From Cristatella mucedo (Eukaryota; Bryozoa; Phylactolaemata; Cristatellidae), in contig WPIO01000001.1 in assembly GCA_009760855.2 (NCBI GenBank), positions 15,175,001 to 15,237,000 on the forward strand: a stretch of DNA of 62,000 nucleotides, read 5' to 3'. The notes under the pieces are model-generated. The model did no database searches and was not told the DNA's origin. It was given only the letters and a program-made list of their open reading frames with translations. Shown piece after piece: positions 1-28,009 of this stretch (positions are counted from its first letter, which is position 1; each line of letters begins with the position of its first letter). The position numbers and the translations under genes are program-made.

Positions 1-1280
1 CAAAGATTTATTCTGCTAGTAGCTGAGGCCAGCATAGACTGTTCTTTTTTCTACTAAGCTAGCTTTGCACACGTTATGCAAGCGTTGCTGGGTGGGGAGC
101 ACGTAATTACTAAGTAAAGTCCCTCAGCAAGGATATGTCACCAGAAATCCCTAACATTGATGCACTTCAGGTCACTGGAGCAAATGAAAGCAACAAGCTA
201 AAATAGAGCAGCCTACTAATGATTAGGAAATGGTTACGTAATAATCTATGCTTAAATGGACATACAAGCCGAAGTCATATAATAGACAGTCAATTGCGTT
301 CTAGGCTTTGAGCCAGGCAGTAAGTTTCACCTGTGGCTTTGCGCCTGTCGGCAGTTGAGACAAGCTCTGGATTACCTAAGCAATAGCCGAAACTAGACCC
401 CTGTAATCCTCCGTCGCAATCGAATAGACTTCCCTACGCTATGGATGTAGACTTGTTATCTCAACGTACGTGTGCTCTTTATTGCAACAGTGTTCCGCTA
501 CTGTTGGCATACCTGTGCGACTGTGTGCTGTTACCTGTGCGACTGCGTGCCGCTCCTGCAGCGCTCAAAGTCTTCGTCGTGCTTCGGCGAGTACTAGTAC
601 CGTTACAATCACACGACTCGGTTGCCTTAATTAAATTACGCGTAGTTCAAAGGATATATACCCGTCCGTCGGCTTCCACTGGGGTAGTCAGCTGTACTTG
701 GGTCGTAGTCCAGCGGTATGATGTTACAAACAGGGGGTAGTGGGTAGTGACCTCCACTTTCGAACAAAACTAGGTTGCTAACGCAGCTCTCGTAACGGTG
801 CTAGTCCAAGCCGACGCGCGAAAAATACGGGTGAAGCCCTGTGCCTTGGGATCGGAGCTAGCGACTCATAGGTGCAGTGCCAATGGGCTAAGGAATGCCG
901 ACAGTAGCGGGACATGGTTGCAATGAAGAACGCACATACCATAAGATAACTAGTCAACATCTATAGCGTAGACAAGTCTATTAAATACCCACGGACGGTT
1001 ACAGTGATCCACTGCCAGCGCTATGCGCACTAACTCTATTAGGGCTCAAACACTAAAGCACAAATCGTGTGCCTGACCAGAGGTCAAGAGCTCAACTCAG
1101 CCCAACTGATAAAGTACAACTACTGCCTATTCCACGACTTTGTTTTTATGATTCCCCTAACCATGTATTATTCCATAACCAATACAATTCCGTTGTAATC
1201 GTGGAACTTCGTATAATTAAGATCTTGACAGTGATAATCTGACTGTTCTAGCACGCCGGCGTTTCACTAGCATCTATGAA
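1..1280. other. No gene recognised
   Basis: Only short open frames with no recognisable protein. No repeat, RNA gene or domain was identified. Confidence 0.5.
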
Positions 1281-1349
1281 CCTAGATCGTGGGTGCGAGT
1301 CTTGAAGGTGAGTTGACTAAACAGCCTCATTTATCTAGAGGCCGAAAAG

Positions 1350-1480
1350 CCTTAATGGTTATAACCACGGCTTCCAAGTGGGAAATTAAAGATCGCCCAC
1401 TGCAGGATTCGACCTCACGACCTGGGCGTGAAGAGCTTGCTCCTATTCCCAAGCTACGACCCGTGGCGTCTTACAGCAGG
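1350..1480 (-). repeat. tRNA-derived SINE, family 2, inverted copy
   Basis: On the plus strand GCCCACTGCAGGATTCGACC and then CTGGGCGTGAAGAGC mirror the copy at 23085-23200. Reversed, these give a degenerate B box and a shared promoter-like region. Confidence 0.6.
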
Positions 1481-1768
1481 CAATCCTTAATTACGCAGTG
1501 CAAGCAGAGTGATAGCCGATAAGCATCTTTCATCTCTATTTAAGAGAAACTATACAATCAACAGATCTTACTTTACTTTCCACTTGTTTGGCTGCGAGAA
1601 TCAAACGCTTTGCACTTGAGTCAGCTTCCTGTGTTTTACGTTTATTGAACCCATTTAAGAGAGTGGCATAGCCCCAACGAAAACACCCGCCCTACTGGCC
1701 TTAGCGGCATTGCAGCACCAGTTTAGTCCTGCATATGCGATTACGGAAGCCTTCATTAAGCCCTGTTG

Positions 1769-1799
1769 CCCCCCCCCTGTCTTAGCCGGGGGGGGGGGG
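1769..1799. repeat. C9 / G12 inverted homopolymer hairpin
   Basis: A run of nine C (1769-1777) and a run of twelve G (1788-1799) are separated by ten bases. They can pair as a hairpin, and the G run could join a quadruplex. It abuts the SINE that follows. Confidence 0.8.
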
Positions 1800-1930
1800 T
1801 AAGGTGCCCGCTCTTCATCACTCTAGTCGCGGGTCAGAGTACTGCAATTGCAGTTCCTTTATTGACCGTTGAAAGCGGCGGTGGTAGCCGCGAAGGCTCG
1901 TTTGCCGCTATATGATGCTGTTAAATCAGC
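1800..1930 (+). repeat. tRNA-derived SINE, family 2
   Basis: Shares GGTCAGAGTACTGCAATTGC, TTTATTG, GGTGGTAGCC, AAGGCTC and CGCTATA blocks with copies at 37400 and 50930. The tail runs into GCTGTTAAAT as in the 37.4 kb copy. Confidence 0.65.
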
Positions 1931-2439
1931 TTGCGTTTTCTTTTTTGGAGAACTCGCAGTCTGTATTTAAAGCGATTGTCCAACCCACCAATCACTCATA
2001 TGGGCTTAGGAAAGATGGGCGGGGAGGGGCAGTCGACTGGCTCACCCCTCCCCCGGCCCTGGCCGGAAACGGTGGATAAGTCCTACCAGCTAAAGCAAGT
2101 CGCTGGCTCCGGTGGCTACTACCCTGCCTATTACATACAATCGTGCTTACCAGTTACCATTTCGTTATCGTCGTTCATATGCATTCCTAGATGTGATTGT
2201 TGCTGTTAAGATCAGTGATTTGTGCAACTACAAAAGAAAAGGGCCCCGTAGCCGACACGAAGGCCCCGTTCTCAGTTGGGATCGCCAGCATGATCTCGAA
2301 CTGCCCTGAGCAATATTCCTCATGAGCTGCTGTGAATCTCTCTAACTTAATGGTCATCAGGCCTGTCATAAACCCGGCGGCCCATCTTAAAACGTCTTTG
2401 GATTCCTCACTCAGTGTACAATAAGCCCCTAATAAATTT

Positions 2440-2720
2440 TGATCGATCAATAATTAATGAGAATGAATTCGAACTGTTCGCCTTGACCAAGATCTGGCTG
2501 AAATCGGTTAACTGCCCGACTAATAACGACGCAACCCCGACAGGCTTTTTCTTCTTCGTATCCACAGATCAAACTGGTGGTGGAGTCGCCGTCATCGTAA
2601 GCTCATACTTAAATTTCAAGCTGTTTACAGTCTCCGTGAAGCCGTCTTTCGAATCTATTGTCTTGAGTTCATCCGACAGCAAGCTGTCCGTGGCAGTAGT
2701 CTATCGCACCCAGATATCAA
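2440..2720 (+). pseudogene. LINE endonuclease-domain fragment
   Basis: The reading frame from 2450 gives FALTKIWLKS, then ATPTGFFFF and GGGVAVIVSSYLNFKLF, and ends VAVVYR. That is the order of the APE-type endonuclease of CR1/L2-like LINEs (LTETWL, PGY..F, GGGVAVL, VVYRPP). The sequence then becomes AT-rich and unrelated. The catalytic Glu of LTETWL is replaced by Lys, so it is a remnant. Confidence 0.7.
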
Positions 2721-3009
2721 GTCCTCTTTTATCTCAGATTTCTCTTATCTTATTTCGATTCTGTATGCAAGAAATTAATCTTTTCTCATTATATGTGATT
2801 TTTTACATTCATTTTGATAACTTATTGATCAAAATGCTTAAGAAGTCATGTTAGTGAAATAAAATTAGTCTTCCTATCAACTTTATGTGCTCAACACGAA
2901 TATGACAGTCAAATTGCAAAATTGGCTCTACTCTTTTTTAATCTGCCATATATTAATGTGTACATTGTGAAATGCATGCCAATAGTAATAGGCCTGTGGT
3001 TAATACCTG

Positions 3010-4090
3010 TACAAAATGAAGTCACAGACTACTTCTTTCATTTCTTCACTTGTCTCTTGTAGCTGTACGGGACCATATCTGGAGAGTGTCCAGCAGTAGT
3101 CAGCTAGCATTTTAGTGGACCATTTTCCCTGCTATCTTTGTTCTATTGTTGCGATATCTCTGTAAAAACGTTCGCCACGTTCATCACCAACCAAACCACA
3201 GTTTTTAGGGAAAAAGGGAAAGAAATCCAAATGTAAATGAAGGAAGATGATCCTTACAGACATAATGCAGCCAAGTTTCTTATACTGAATCAGCATGTCT
3301 TCTACTAGTTGCTTGCAGTTTTCTGCATTTGCATTCCCCAGAAAGTTTGTATACACGAGGCGAAAAGCATTCCATGCCTGCTTCGCACTATCCTGTAGGA
3401 AGTTGTTGAACAGGTCATCCTTGACGAGCTCTCGAATCTTAAGACTCACAAAAATTTCTCTTTAGTCTTTGCGTCATTGAGTCGAGGAAATTTTTCAGGC
3501 AGGTATGCGAGGCCAATCCTTCTGCAAGTAGCGCAATTCCCTTGCTCAGATATCCCACTCACATAAGAAACATATGCATTTTTTATATCCCTGCTGCAGT
3601 CCCATTAAAAGAGCAACGACGTGCAAATCACCTCAGAGGTGCCTGCTGTAATTGTTATAGTCAATCGAATTCAGTAGCTGCTTTAAGCTATTGTCGGCCT
3701 TTTTCATATGGACAGCATGCGCTACTGGAATAGATGGAAGACGATTTCCATCGTGCAAAAGCACAGCCTTAAGACAAAGTTTCGAAAAGTTTATGAATAT
3801 TCTTCATTCTTGCGGGTCATGAAATCTTGATCCTAGCAACTCGGCATTGTTCTAGGATAAGTCCAAATCACGAACCAGGTCATTAAGTCTTTCATGTGTT
3901 ATTCTGTGTGGGATTGACGATGCACCCCAGTGGAAATCGGGATCACTGCTTGCTGGCGTATCAGGTGAAGAATTGGTAGGCTCATCCTTCTATTCATCAG
4001 ATGAACTAAGAGAATATTCTGCCTGCTAGAGGTTCTGGAATAGGAAGTTTCTCGCCATGTGGAACTGGTCTCAATGCAGACGGAATTTTT
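3010..4090 (-). pseudogene. Decayed multicopy family gene (HFLHSHLDFFP family)
   Basis: Read on the minus strand across several frames, the segment follows a large uncharacterised, transposon-like multicopy family known from invertebrates: LNDLVRDLDLS near 3890, then HMKK, GDL.VVALLMG and CFLCEWD, then EKFPRLNDAK, NFLGNANAENC, LHLHLDFFP, GLVGDERGERFYRDIATIEQR, and KMLADYCWTL near 3090. A stop codon at about 3132-3134 replaces a Tyr usual after the QR, and there are further stops and frameshifts near 3450, 3530 and 3770. The longest intact piece is 105 residues (3132-3449). Family membership is from memory of its recurring motifs; its biochemical role is not known to me. Confidence 0.7.
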
Positions 4091-5050
4091 GAGTAAACTA
4101 TTATCAATTTCTTATGCTTCGTTATTCTGCCGGAAAGAGGAGGACCCAAGCAGAGGGAACAGTCAGTTATGTGGTTGCCCTATCCACACCAAAAGGACTG
4201 CAAACGACATTGATGGTCTTTTGCAATTCAACTACTATGCAGGCTGTGTTTTACATTTAGCACAGCATATATGCGGGGCCCAAGGTTGGTTTTGGTCACC
4301 AACCTTGCACCCAAAGTACAGATGATCTGCCTTGTTTACTTGAGAAGTGATGCTTTTCTTCTGTTTGATAAATGTCACTTCCCACTAATACAGCAAATAA
4401 TTGTCCACGGTGTTAACGCACTTTCGAGGCATTCCTTTCTGTATTGTATCTCAATGAATAAAATAATAACAGTTTCATGTAACTGTAGCTTAAACTGTCT
4501 CGCACAAGGTGTGAAATATTTAAAATGATCAACTTTCCTAACTGAGCTTTATGACATCAGCTTACTGCAGCAGCTGCCGGCAAGTAATACTGCATTGCAT
4601 CAGAAAATGATCCGATCAACTCTGGATGATTTGTGCTTGACGGTATTGTGCAATACGATACAATTAAACATCAATCTTGGCTTATTTAGGATGTTGTTGC
4701 AGTGTTATTGGATAACTTTACCTGTTGAAATATACAACATAGAACTATATAAAATATCCTCAAAACGAGTAATAAAAGTTTTATGGTTATATTCGTATTC
4801 AGCACAGCTAGATACTAGCGTCTTTTTAAGTCAGTAATGATTTCAATATTGATTGATATTATCCGACGCCTTCAGCGAGAATTTCGTGCAATGACTGTCT
4901 CATTTTTTGTGTGGCTCATATGCATGGCCCTGGCCCTACTCACATAGAGGATCACACACTCGACCAATTTTCTCCTACGAGTGCATGCCATCGTCACCTA
5001 TTATCACCAAATTCTTCGTGTATGGCCGCTAGCGGATCTCATTCAATCTA
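4091..5050. other. AT-rich interval, nothing recognised
   Basis: Short open frames only, no recognisable protein, RNA or repeat. Confidence 0.4.
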
Positions 5051-6360
5051 CCGTGTGTGCCCTCCTCTGCATCCCAAATCACAAGTGAATCTCGAAACCT
5101 CAAGACCCTTGATATTGATGCTGTCCGCGCGAGAATATCCAAGTTGATCCATGCATTTGCGACATCCCGTCTGGACGTGTGTATTTCACTGCATTCACTT
5201 TGCATTCATTTCACTGCTTCACCGGCATGTTCAATCAGGTGCTTACAGCTGGTGCAAAACTCTGCTAGGCTTGTCTGTCGTGAGCGTCGCAGTTGCCACA
5301 TCACACCACTTCTCGCCGACCTGCAATGGCTACCAGTCAAGCAACGGATCGATTTCAAGGTTTTGTCGCTCATTTTTAGGTCCCTTCATTCTTTGGAGTA
5401 TTGATGCGAATGGACAAAGATCATCAGAGGAACCCCTGAAATATGGGGTACCTCAGGGGTCTGTGATTGGCCTCGTTCTTTCCACGGTCTATACTCTCCC
5501 TCTTGCCGATTTGATTGCCAGGCACAACGTAGGCTTTCACTTCTATGCAGATGGCACTCAGTTGTACCTCTGCTTTCATCCCTCCCAGCTCTCCAGCACG
5601 TTGAATTATCTCCCTTGCTGCATGTATTGTGACATCCTTACATGGATGACAGCAAACGTTCTTTTATTGAATGATGATACAACCAACTTACTAGTGATGG
5701 GCAAACCGTGATTCGGAAATTGAAAAATCTAACGCTCAAAATCCGCGCTGCCAGCGTATCTCCTTTTGAATATGCAAGAAATCTGTGTCCTATTCAAAAG
5801 CAATCTTTCATCGGACGTCCACATCAACTCCACAGTCAAGTTTGTCTACTTTCGGCTACATAACAGTGCCGAAATTCGGGCTTGCTTAGAACAGGGATAC
5901 TACATCTAAACTGGTCAGTGTTTGTGACATCCCGTCTCGACTTTCTGTAACTCGCTGCTTGCTGGCCTACCGGCCTGTGCAATCAGGTGCTTACAGCTGG
6001 TGCAAAACTATGCAGCAAGGCTTGTCTGACGTGAGCGTCAAAGTTGCCACATAACATCACTTCCTGCCGACCTGCACTGGCTTCCAATCAAGCAGCGTAG
6101 ACTTCAAGGTTCTGTCACTTACTTTTAGGTCCCTTCACTCTCTGGCTCCAGCCTACCTGTCAGAACTACTCCCCCACCAGGCGAAGAATCAGCCCGTTGT
6201 TCTGACTCGTTTCGTTTATCAATACCTCGTACAAACCCCAAAACCGTCGGAGACCTTGCCTTTAGTTCCTGTGCTCGCATAACCTGTGAAACTCCATACC
6301 AACGCACTTCACAACGTTCCCTGACATGACGACATTTGAAAGAAGCTTAAACGTATCTGT
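5050..6360 (+). pseudogene. Rearranged CR1/L2-like LINE reverse transcriptase remnants
   Basis: Two partial copies lie in tandem. The first (about 5130-5400) carries the C-terminal part (LQLVQNSARLVCRERRSCH, LLADLQWLPVKQRIDFKVLS). The second restarts further upstream in the same protein (about 5400-5710: GVPQGSVIG, FHFYADGTQLYL), so the order is C-terminal then palm. It then decays through 6350 with stops and frameshifts, ending in the SIPRTNPK and PAFGGS end region. The catalytic YADD is YADG here, so the copy is dead. Confidence 0.85.
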
Positions 6361-6549
6361 TTATTCCAGCATTCGGTGGGTCTTTTGCCCTCCGTGTGCA
6401 CGTCCCTGCTTACACTACGCTTGCTGCTTTCGGATGTTACTATCAATCACTGGGTAATGGTTCCTATACAGCATCTGTCAGGTGCCTCGAAAGAGATTGT
6501 GTTCTCTGACGGAGCTATACAAATGTATTATTATTTTAAACGATGGCGA

Positions 6550-7100
6550 TACATTACATTGAGGTTGGTTCGGCTAGCATCACTTCAGCAACAGCCCGTT
6601 ATCTGGACATGCTATTCCAGAACGACTGATCGTTGTATGAGCACGGGACCTGCAGTCAAGTCGGCCTACTTTCAGCTAGGGAACATTTGCTAAAATCAGG
6701 ACCTGCTTATACCAAAATAAGACAGCCAAACTAGTTCAGGCGTTTGTGCTATGGCGTCTAGATTACTGCACAATTCTTTTTATTCGGGACTCCTGGCCTG
6801 TTCAATTCTGCAACTAGTGCAAATTTCAACCGCTCGTACGGTTGGTCGTCAAGCTGCCACAACTTCTGTCTTCACTGGCTCCTGTCAAGCATCGAACCGA
6901 TTTCAAGATCCCTGTCTGAATTACAGATCGCTTTAATCGATTGCACCAGCCAAGCTATCCGACCTCCTTGCTCCTCCAGTGTACTCTCCACCACAATGTC
7001 CTCAGCCTCCAGTAATCTAGTCGTCCCTAGCACTAAATTGAAATCTTTTGGTGATCGGTGAAATCCCAAACACTTACCAAAAACACCAGCCAAAGTCTAC
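6550..7100 (+). pseudogene. Degenerate LINE 3' part, second subfamily
   Basis: Weak matches to the LINE C-terminal region in broken frames: VKSAYFQLGNIC near 6655, a segment like LQLVQ near 6805, then VKHRTDFK near 6890 and a shared end at 7020-7060 (AGCACTAAATTGAAATCTTT). The end resembles 44.9-45.0 kb, so these belong to one older subfamily. Confidence 0.6.
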
Positions 7101-7461
7101 ATAGCAGTGAATTAAGTTTCAATCCAGGTCATTATTGACAGGCACGAAGGCTAGTCTGAGGTATGAGGAGTGTCTGGTTCATAAGTGGATATTTCAGTTT
7201 AGGCACTCAGTTGCCAACGAGTCTGGTACTACTTCCTACTCTGCCAATATTGGTCGGTCTGTTCCTCCTAAAGTCGGTTGGTTTACAGCTCGAACTGTAG
7301 GATAGGGCTGCAACCATTACGAGCTACAGGGCTTACAGTGGAGGATTGGTAGGGGAAGAAACGATCCTGCGATATAATCCTGACCCCACTAAAATTCGGA
7401 GCTGTGGCTTCTGATCGATAGCCCCCATTCCCGTGCATCAACACTATCTAACCTAAATCGC

Positions 7462-7600
7462 CGAGCTGGTTTGGCCCAGTGGTCAATGTGCTGGCCCCGA
7501 CCTGGGTCTGGCCGAGGTAGTGGGCTCGAGCCCATCACATATGTGAAGGGCCTGAATTGAGATTAAGTTCTTTCAGGGCATTATACAAATGAATTTTATT
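7462..7600 (+). repeat. tRNA-derived SINE, family 1
   Basis: It has an A-box-like start (TGGTTTGGCCCAGTGG), a B-box-like GGGCTCGAGCCC about 50 nt later, and a shared tail (AGATTAAGTTCT, then a tract ending ATACAAATGAA). The same order recurs at 25612, 27163, 38684, 57908 and, inverted, at 41940. The long spacing between boxes and the copy with GGCCGAGTGG suggest descent from a class II (Ser/Leu type) tRNA. Confidence 0.75.
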
Positions 7601-7702
7601 TTTCTTATATTTAGTAGCTGTCATCATGAAAGCATTAAAGGCTGGGAGCTAATCTACACAAAATGGGTAGGGCTGCAAGCTGTACCAGACCAGAGGTAAT
7701 AG

Positions 7703-7708
7703 TTTATT
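7703..7708 (-). promoter_or_regulatory. Candidate HMGCR polyadenylation signal
   Basis: AATAAA on the minus strand about 410 nt past the predicted stop codon. It is the first perfect hexamer I see downstream of the last exon and lies outside the SINE further on. Assigned by position only. Confidence 0.4.
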
Positions 7709-8120
7709 TCAAATGCAACTCCTGGTAAATCCTGTTGCAGGCGACAACAAAAACACAAAACAATAGTATTGAGTGATGCGCGGTGAATTTTTTAGGCGCA
7801 TTAGTGAAAGACCTGTGGTTTGCCATAACGAGCTGCAAACGTGCACCACGTCGATCCACGATCGATCGATCCACGACGATGACGTGCCCTACTAGCTGAC
7901 AGCAGCTTCCTCACTGGAAGAGTGTTCAGCATAGCATGTCCTCAGTGGAGATTGTTGTACATCAGCAACAACTCCCTACTCAGTTGGGTGTCAAAGACAC
8001 AGAAGGTAGAGCCTTCTCCATGATGAGAGTCACACGTCAAACAAATCAGGGACCGCCAGAAGGTGCTGCTTTCTGTCGCTGGTGGCTAGAAGGGCTGCGA
8101 AATGAGACCATAGCGGCCAG

Positions 8121-25376
<17,256 letters not shown>

Positions 25377-25611
25377 TGTGCTTCGATCGGCGACCTGCAA
25401 AGCGACAAACCACAACCGATCTTCGCCTTCCTTGTTCGATTATCGCTCACGGCATTACTAGCCAACAACACGGAACGCTTGACGAGAGGAATCCCACACC
25501 TTCCGGCCATCACCCAAAGAAAGGAATTTCAGCGACCGACTCGCGCTACCGATTTAAACTGGTTGCGACATATAAGCAAGCAGACGAGCACAACGTGCGG
25601 CACACACTGGC

Positions 25612-25740
25612 TTGGCCGAGTGGAAAGGTGCTCGTCTTTCACTACCGAGGTCGATGTTTTACAGGGTCGAGGGCTCGAGCCCGGCGTCTGGAGGGATAGA
25701 GATTAAGTCCTCTTACGGCGCTCTATAAAAAAAAATGAAC
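25612..25740 (+). repeat. tRNA-derived SINE, family 1, tRNA-like copy
   Basis: Contains TTGGCCGAGTGG (A box), then GGGCTCGAGCCCGGCG (B box), and ends GCGCTCTATAAAAAAAAATG. Of the family-1 copies this is the closest to a class II tRNA. It lies in the HMGCR upstream region. Confidence 0.7.
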
Positions 25741-27162
25741 TATGCGCGGCTGTTATAGAAGAGACTCCCGAGCAAAACGATACTGTATTTACAGCACACC
25801 GCGGCAGGTGCCCCGAAGCACACTGGCACTAGGTTTTTTAAGCATTGAAACTGCCACGGAGCAAACGCAAACAGGAAAAACAAACGCAAACATTAGGACG
25901 CATCCTAAAAAGCCAGCGAAATCTGGTCCGCTCAATGGGCCAGCAAAGTCGCGCTTCTAAGTAGATGCCGGGAGGTTACCCATCGCCGACTTCTGCGAAC
26001 GACCTACGGACAACAGTGAAAGGCTAAAGGGAAAATCAGTTGATGCCAGCAAACGGCGTACTATATATTATTGGTGAAACTTATCGTGTCACTGATCTGA
26101 AGAAAAAACTTCTTAAAAATCAGTGATCACTGCCAGTCCTGCTTGAAGAACGCGTTCTTAGAAACAGGAATCACTGGCAGTCCAGCAGCCGCCACGCTTC
26201 CGACGAATGGGCATCACAACTAGTTCACGTGATCATACCGGTAGGTAGCGGTTTCGTTGCAAACGTTGGCAAAATGGTCAATTCGCAAACTTTTAGAAGC
26301 TGCAGCCCACCTCTGCTCCGCTTCCTTGATGCAGTTAGAATGGTTCTGTCAGCTACGGCTCAATACGTCCGATGACGTGCCGCCAGTACCACCGTCGCCG
26401 GGGCGTATCACACACAGTTACAGCCTCGCACGACCGGCGATAACAGCGTCCTTCACCCTGGGCATGCCGGGACGCATCAGCCCATGGCCTGACTCCCGCG
26501 GTCCCGGGCTATAGATCGCTTTCCGCCGCAGTTGCACTATTGTCCTGTGCGATCTTTGTGTGGGTGGGAGTCCGGTCAGGTAAGCTCGCCGCTTGCACTG
26601 CTTGTGGGCAGCTTTTACTCACGAGAGGATGGGCTTTCGTTGTACTTTGATAAGAGTAGGAAGCCTTCCAGTTTCTGATTTAATGGCATTTTCTTTCTGC
26701 CGTTCGAATAAAATCGCTTAAAAATTCCCATGTGAAGCCTTCTTTGACGCTCGTCGCAAGTATCACCGTGGTAGCTGCCGCCTTTCAGGTTTGTGGCTCA
26801 AGAATATTCAAATATCGCTTATCGAGCATCCTTCTGTTTGAACCGCTAGGAGAGTCGTCGAAGCTTTCGTAGCGTGACGCGATATGCGAGGGAGTCTAGC
26901 CGTTCTTTGCAGCCGACTTCTGATCCTCAGATGTCATAGCAGACTCTGTTTTCGAAAAACCCTCGATTCGTCGTGTATCGCTCGTTATCTTATATTGGGT
27001 GTAGCACGTCAGGTCGGTCGTACTGTGCAAATTCAAGCAGCTCTCCGTACTAGCGCTGCATGTCGTGAACGTGAGCCGAAATGCTGCCGAACCTCGTCGT
27101 TGCTGCGATAATTTATGGCGTGCTGCGTCCTAAACTTTTGTTACCATCTCAAGCCAGCCGAG

Positions 27163-27300
27163 CTGGTTTGGTCCAGCGGTTAAGGTGCTCGCCCCGACCG
27201 AGGTCTGGCTGAGGTCGTGGGCTCGAGCCCCGAGGCGTATGTGAAGCGCCTGAATAGAGATTAAGTTCTCTTTTGGCGCTATGCAAATGAATTAATATTT
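27163..27300 (+). repeat. tRNA-derived SINE, family 1
   Basis: Full-length copy: GCTGGTTTGGTCCAGCGG, TCTGGCTGAGGTCG, GGGCTCGAGCCCC, then AGAGATTAAGTTCTC and a short tail. Confidence 0.8.
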
Positions 27301-27570
27301 AGTGTCGCTTTTACGGTGCACGCGTTGCGGCTATGATCAATTGAAAGTGGCATCGGTTGGGTATTGGAATAATATGCAGACGTTGAGGAGTCGGTACAAC
27401 TTGCCGTAGCCCTTTGGCCTCATTGAATAAGGGGGAATTTCGTTGACAGACCAATCGCTAGCATTATATAGCTTCGACGAGTTTTGCTGTGCTCACAATT
27501 TCCCATAAGGAATTGGTATCGTACCAAAACCGTCTGGCGAGAGCAGACCTCTGTCCATAATTTTGTGTTG

Positions 27571-27780
27571 TAATAGTAATAATAATAATACACTTGATAA
27601 AGCACCCTCAGAGATCTCTTTCTAGGCAGTTTAAATTTGCTGCAAAGGGAAACGCAATTGAATGGTGAGTGGTTTCATGTTAGATAAGCAATATGAGTAA
27701 CATGATTAGGGGTGACATGCACAGGGTCAGCATGCACGTGTGGTTAGTGGCAGCATGCCGTGTCAGCACGCATAAGCACA
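27571..27780 (-). mobile_element. 5'-truncated LINE with target duplication
   Basis: The LINE 3' UTR with its (TTA)n tail interrupts an older dispersed sequence. The flanks are TTTTGTGTTG on the left and GTTGGTCCTGG on the right. An uninterrupted relative at about 30148-30165 reads TTTTGTGTTGGTCCTGG, showing the empty site and a GTTG duplication. Confidence 0.85.
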
Positions 27781-28009
27781 GTTGGTCCTGGTTGAATTCA
27801 GAGACAAGGAGGAGGAGATCGAATGAGGCATCCTTCGTCTAGCCTGCTTTGCAGGGTCGTTGATTTGTGGTCCTAGTTATTCTTGCTCGGCTTAGCGATT
27901 TGAAAGTGACTTATGATGTGCAATTTTACAGCCAGACAGCTTGTTTTCTCGCACATAATGTTTCGACGGTGTGTAACCTATTGTTAAATGCTTTCAGGTT
28001 CCTGTTATA

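Larger units (their letters stand above)
26580..27997 (+). other. Possible FPPS 5' UTR intron
   Basis: Starts GTAAGC after CAG, ends CTTTCAG 12 bases before the FPPS start codon. It contains SINE and LINE insertions, which would be tolerated in an intron. No transcript evidence. Confidence 0.5.
25377..28009. promoter_or_regulatory. Divergent HMGCR / FPPS intergenic promoter region
   Basis: Both start codons face away from this 2.6-kb interval. The stretch 26360-26540 is rich in CpG. Candidate sites: a palindromic E-box TCACGTGA at 26225-26232, an inverted CCAAT box at 26070-26074, and ATCACCC at 25509-25515, which matches the first seven bases of the classical sterol regulatory element. A strong donor (CAG then GTAAGC, 26577-26585) and a TTTCAG acceptor (ending 27997) could define a 5' UTR intron for FPPS. 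An acceptor at 25395-25397 on the minus strand suggests one for HMGCR too. SINE copies and a LINE fragment occupy parts of it. Site calls are inference from short matches. Confidence 0.6.

Noticed and set aside
25612-25740. Functional tRNA gene
   Set aside because: A and B boxes are present but the arms do not pair well by eye, and the tail matches the SINE family.
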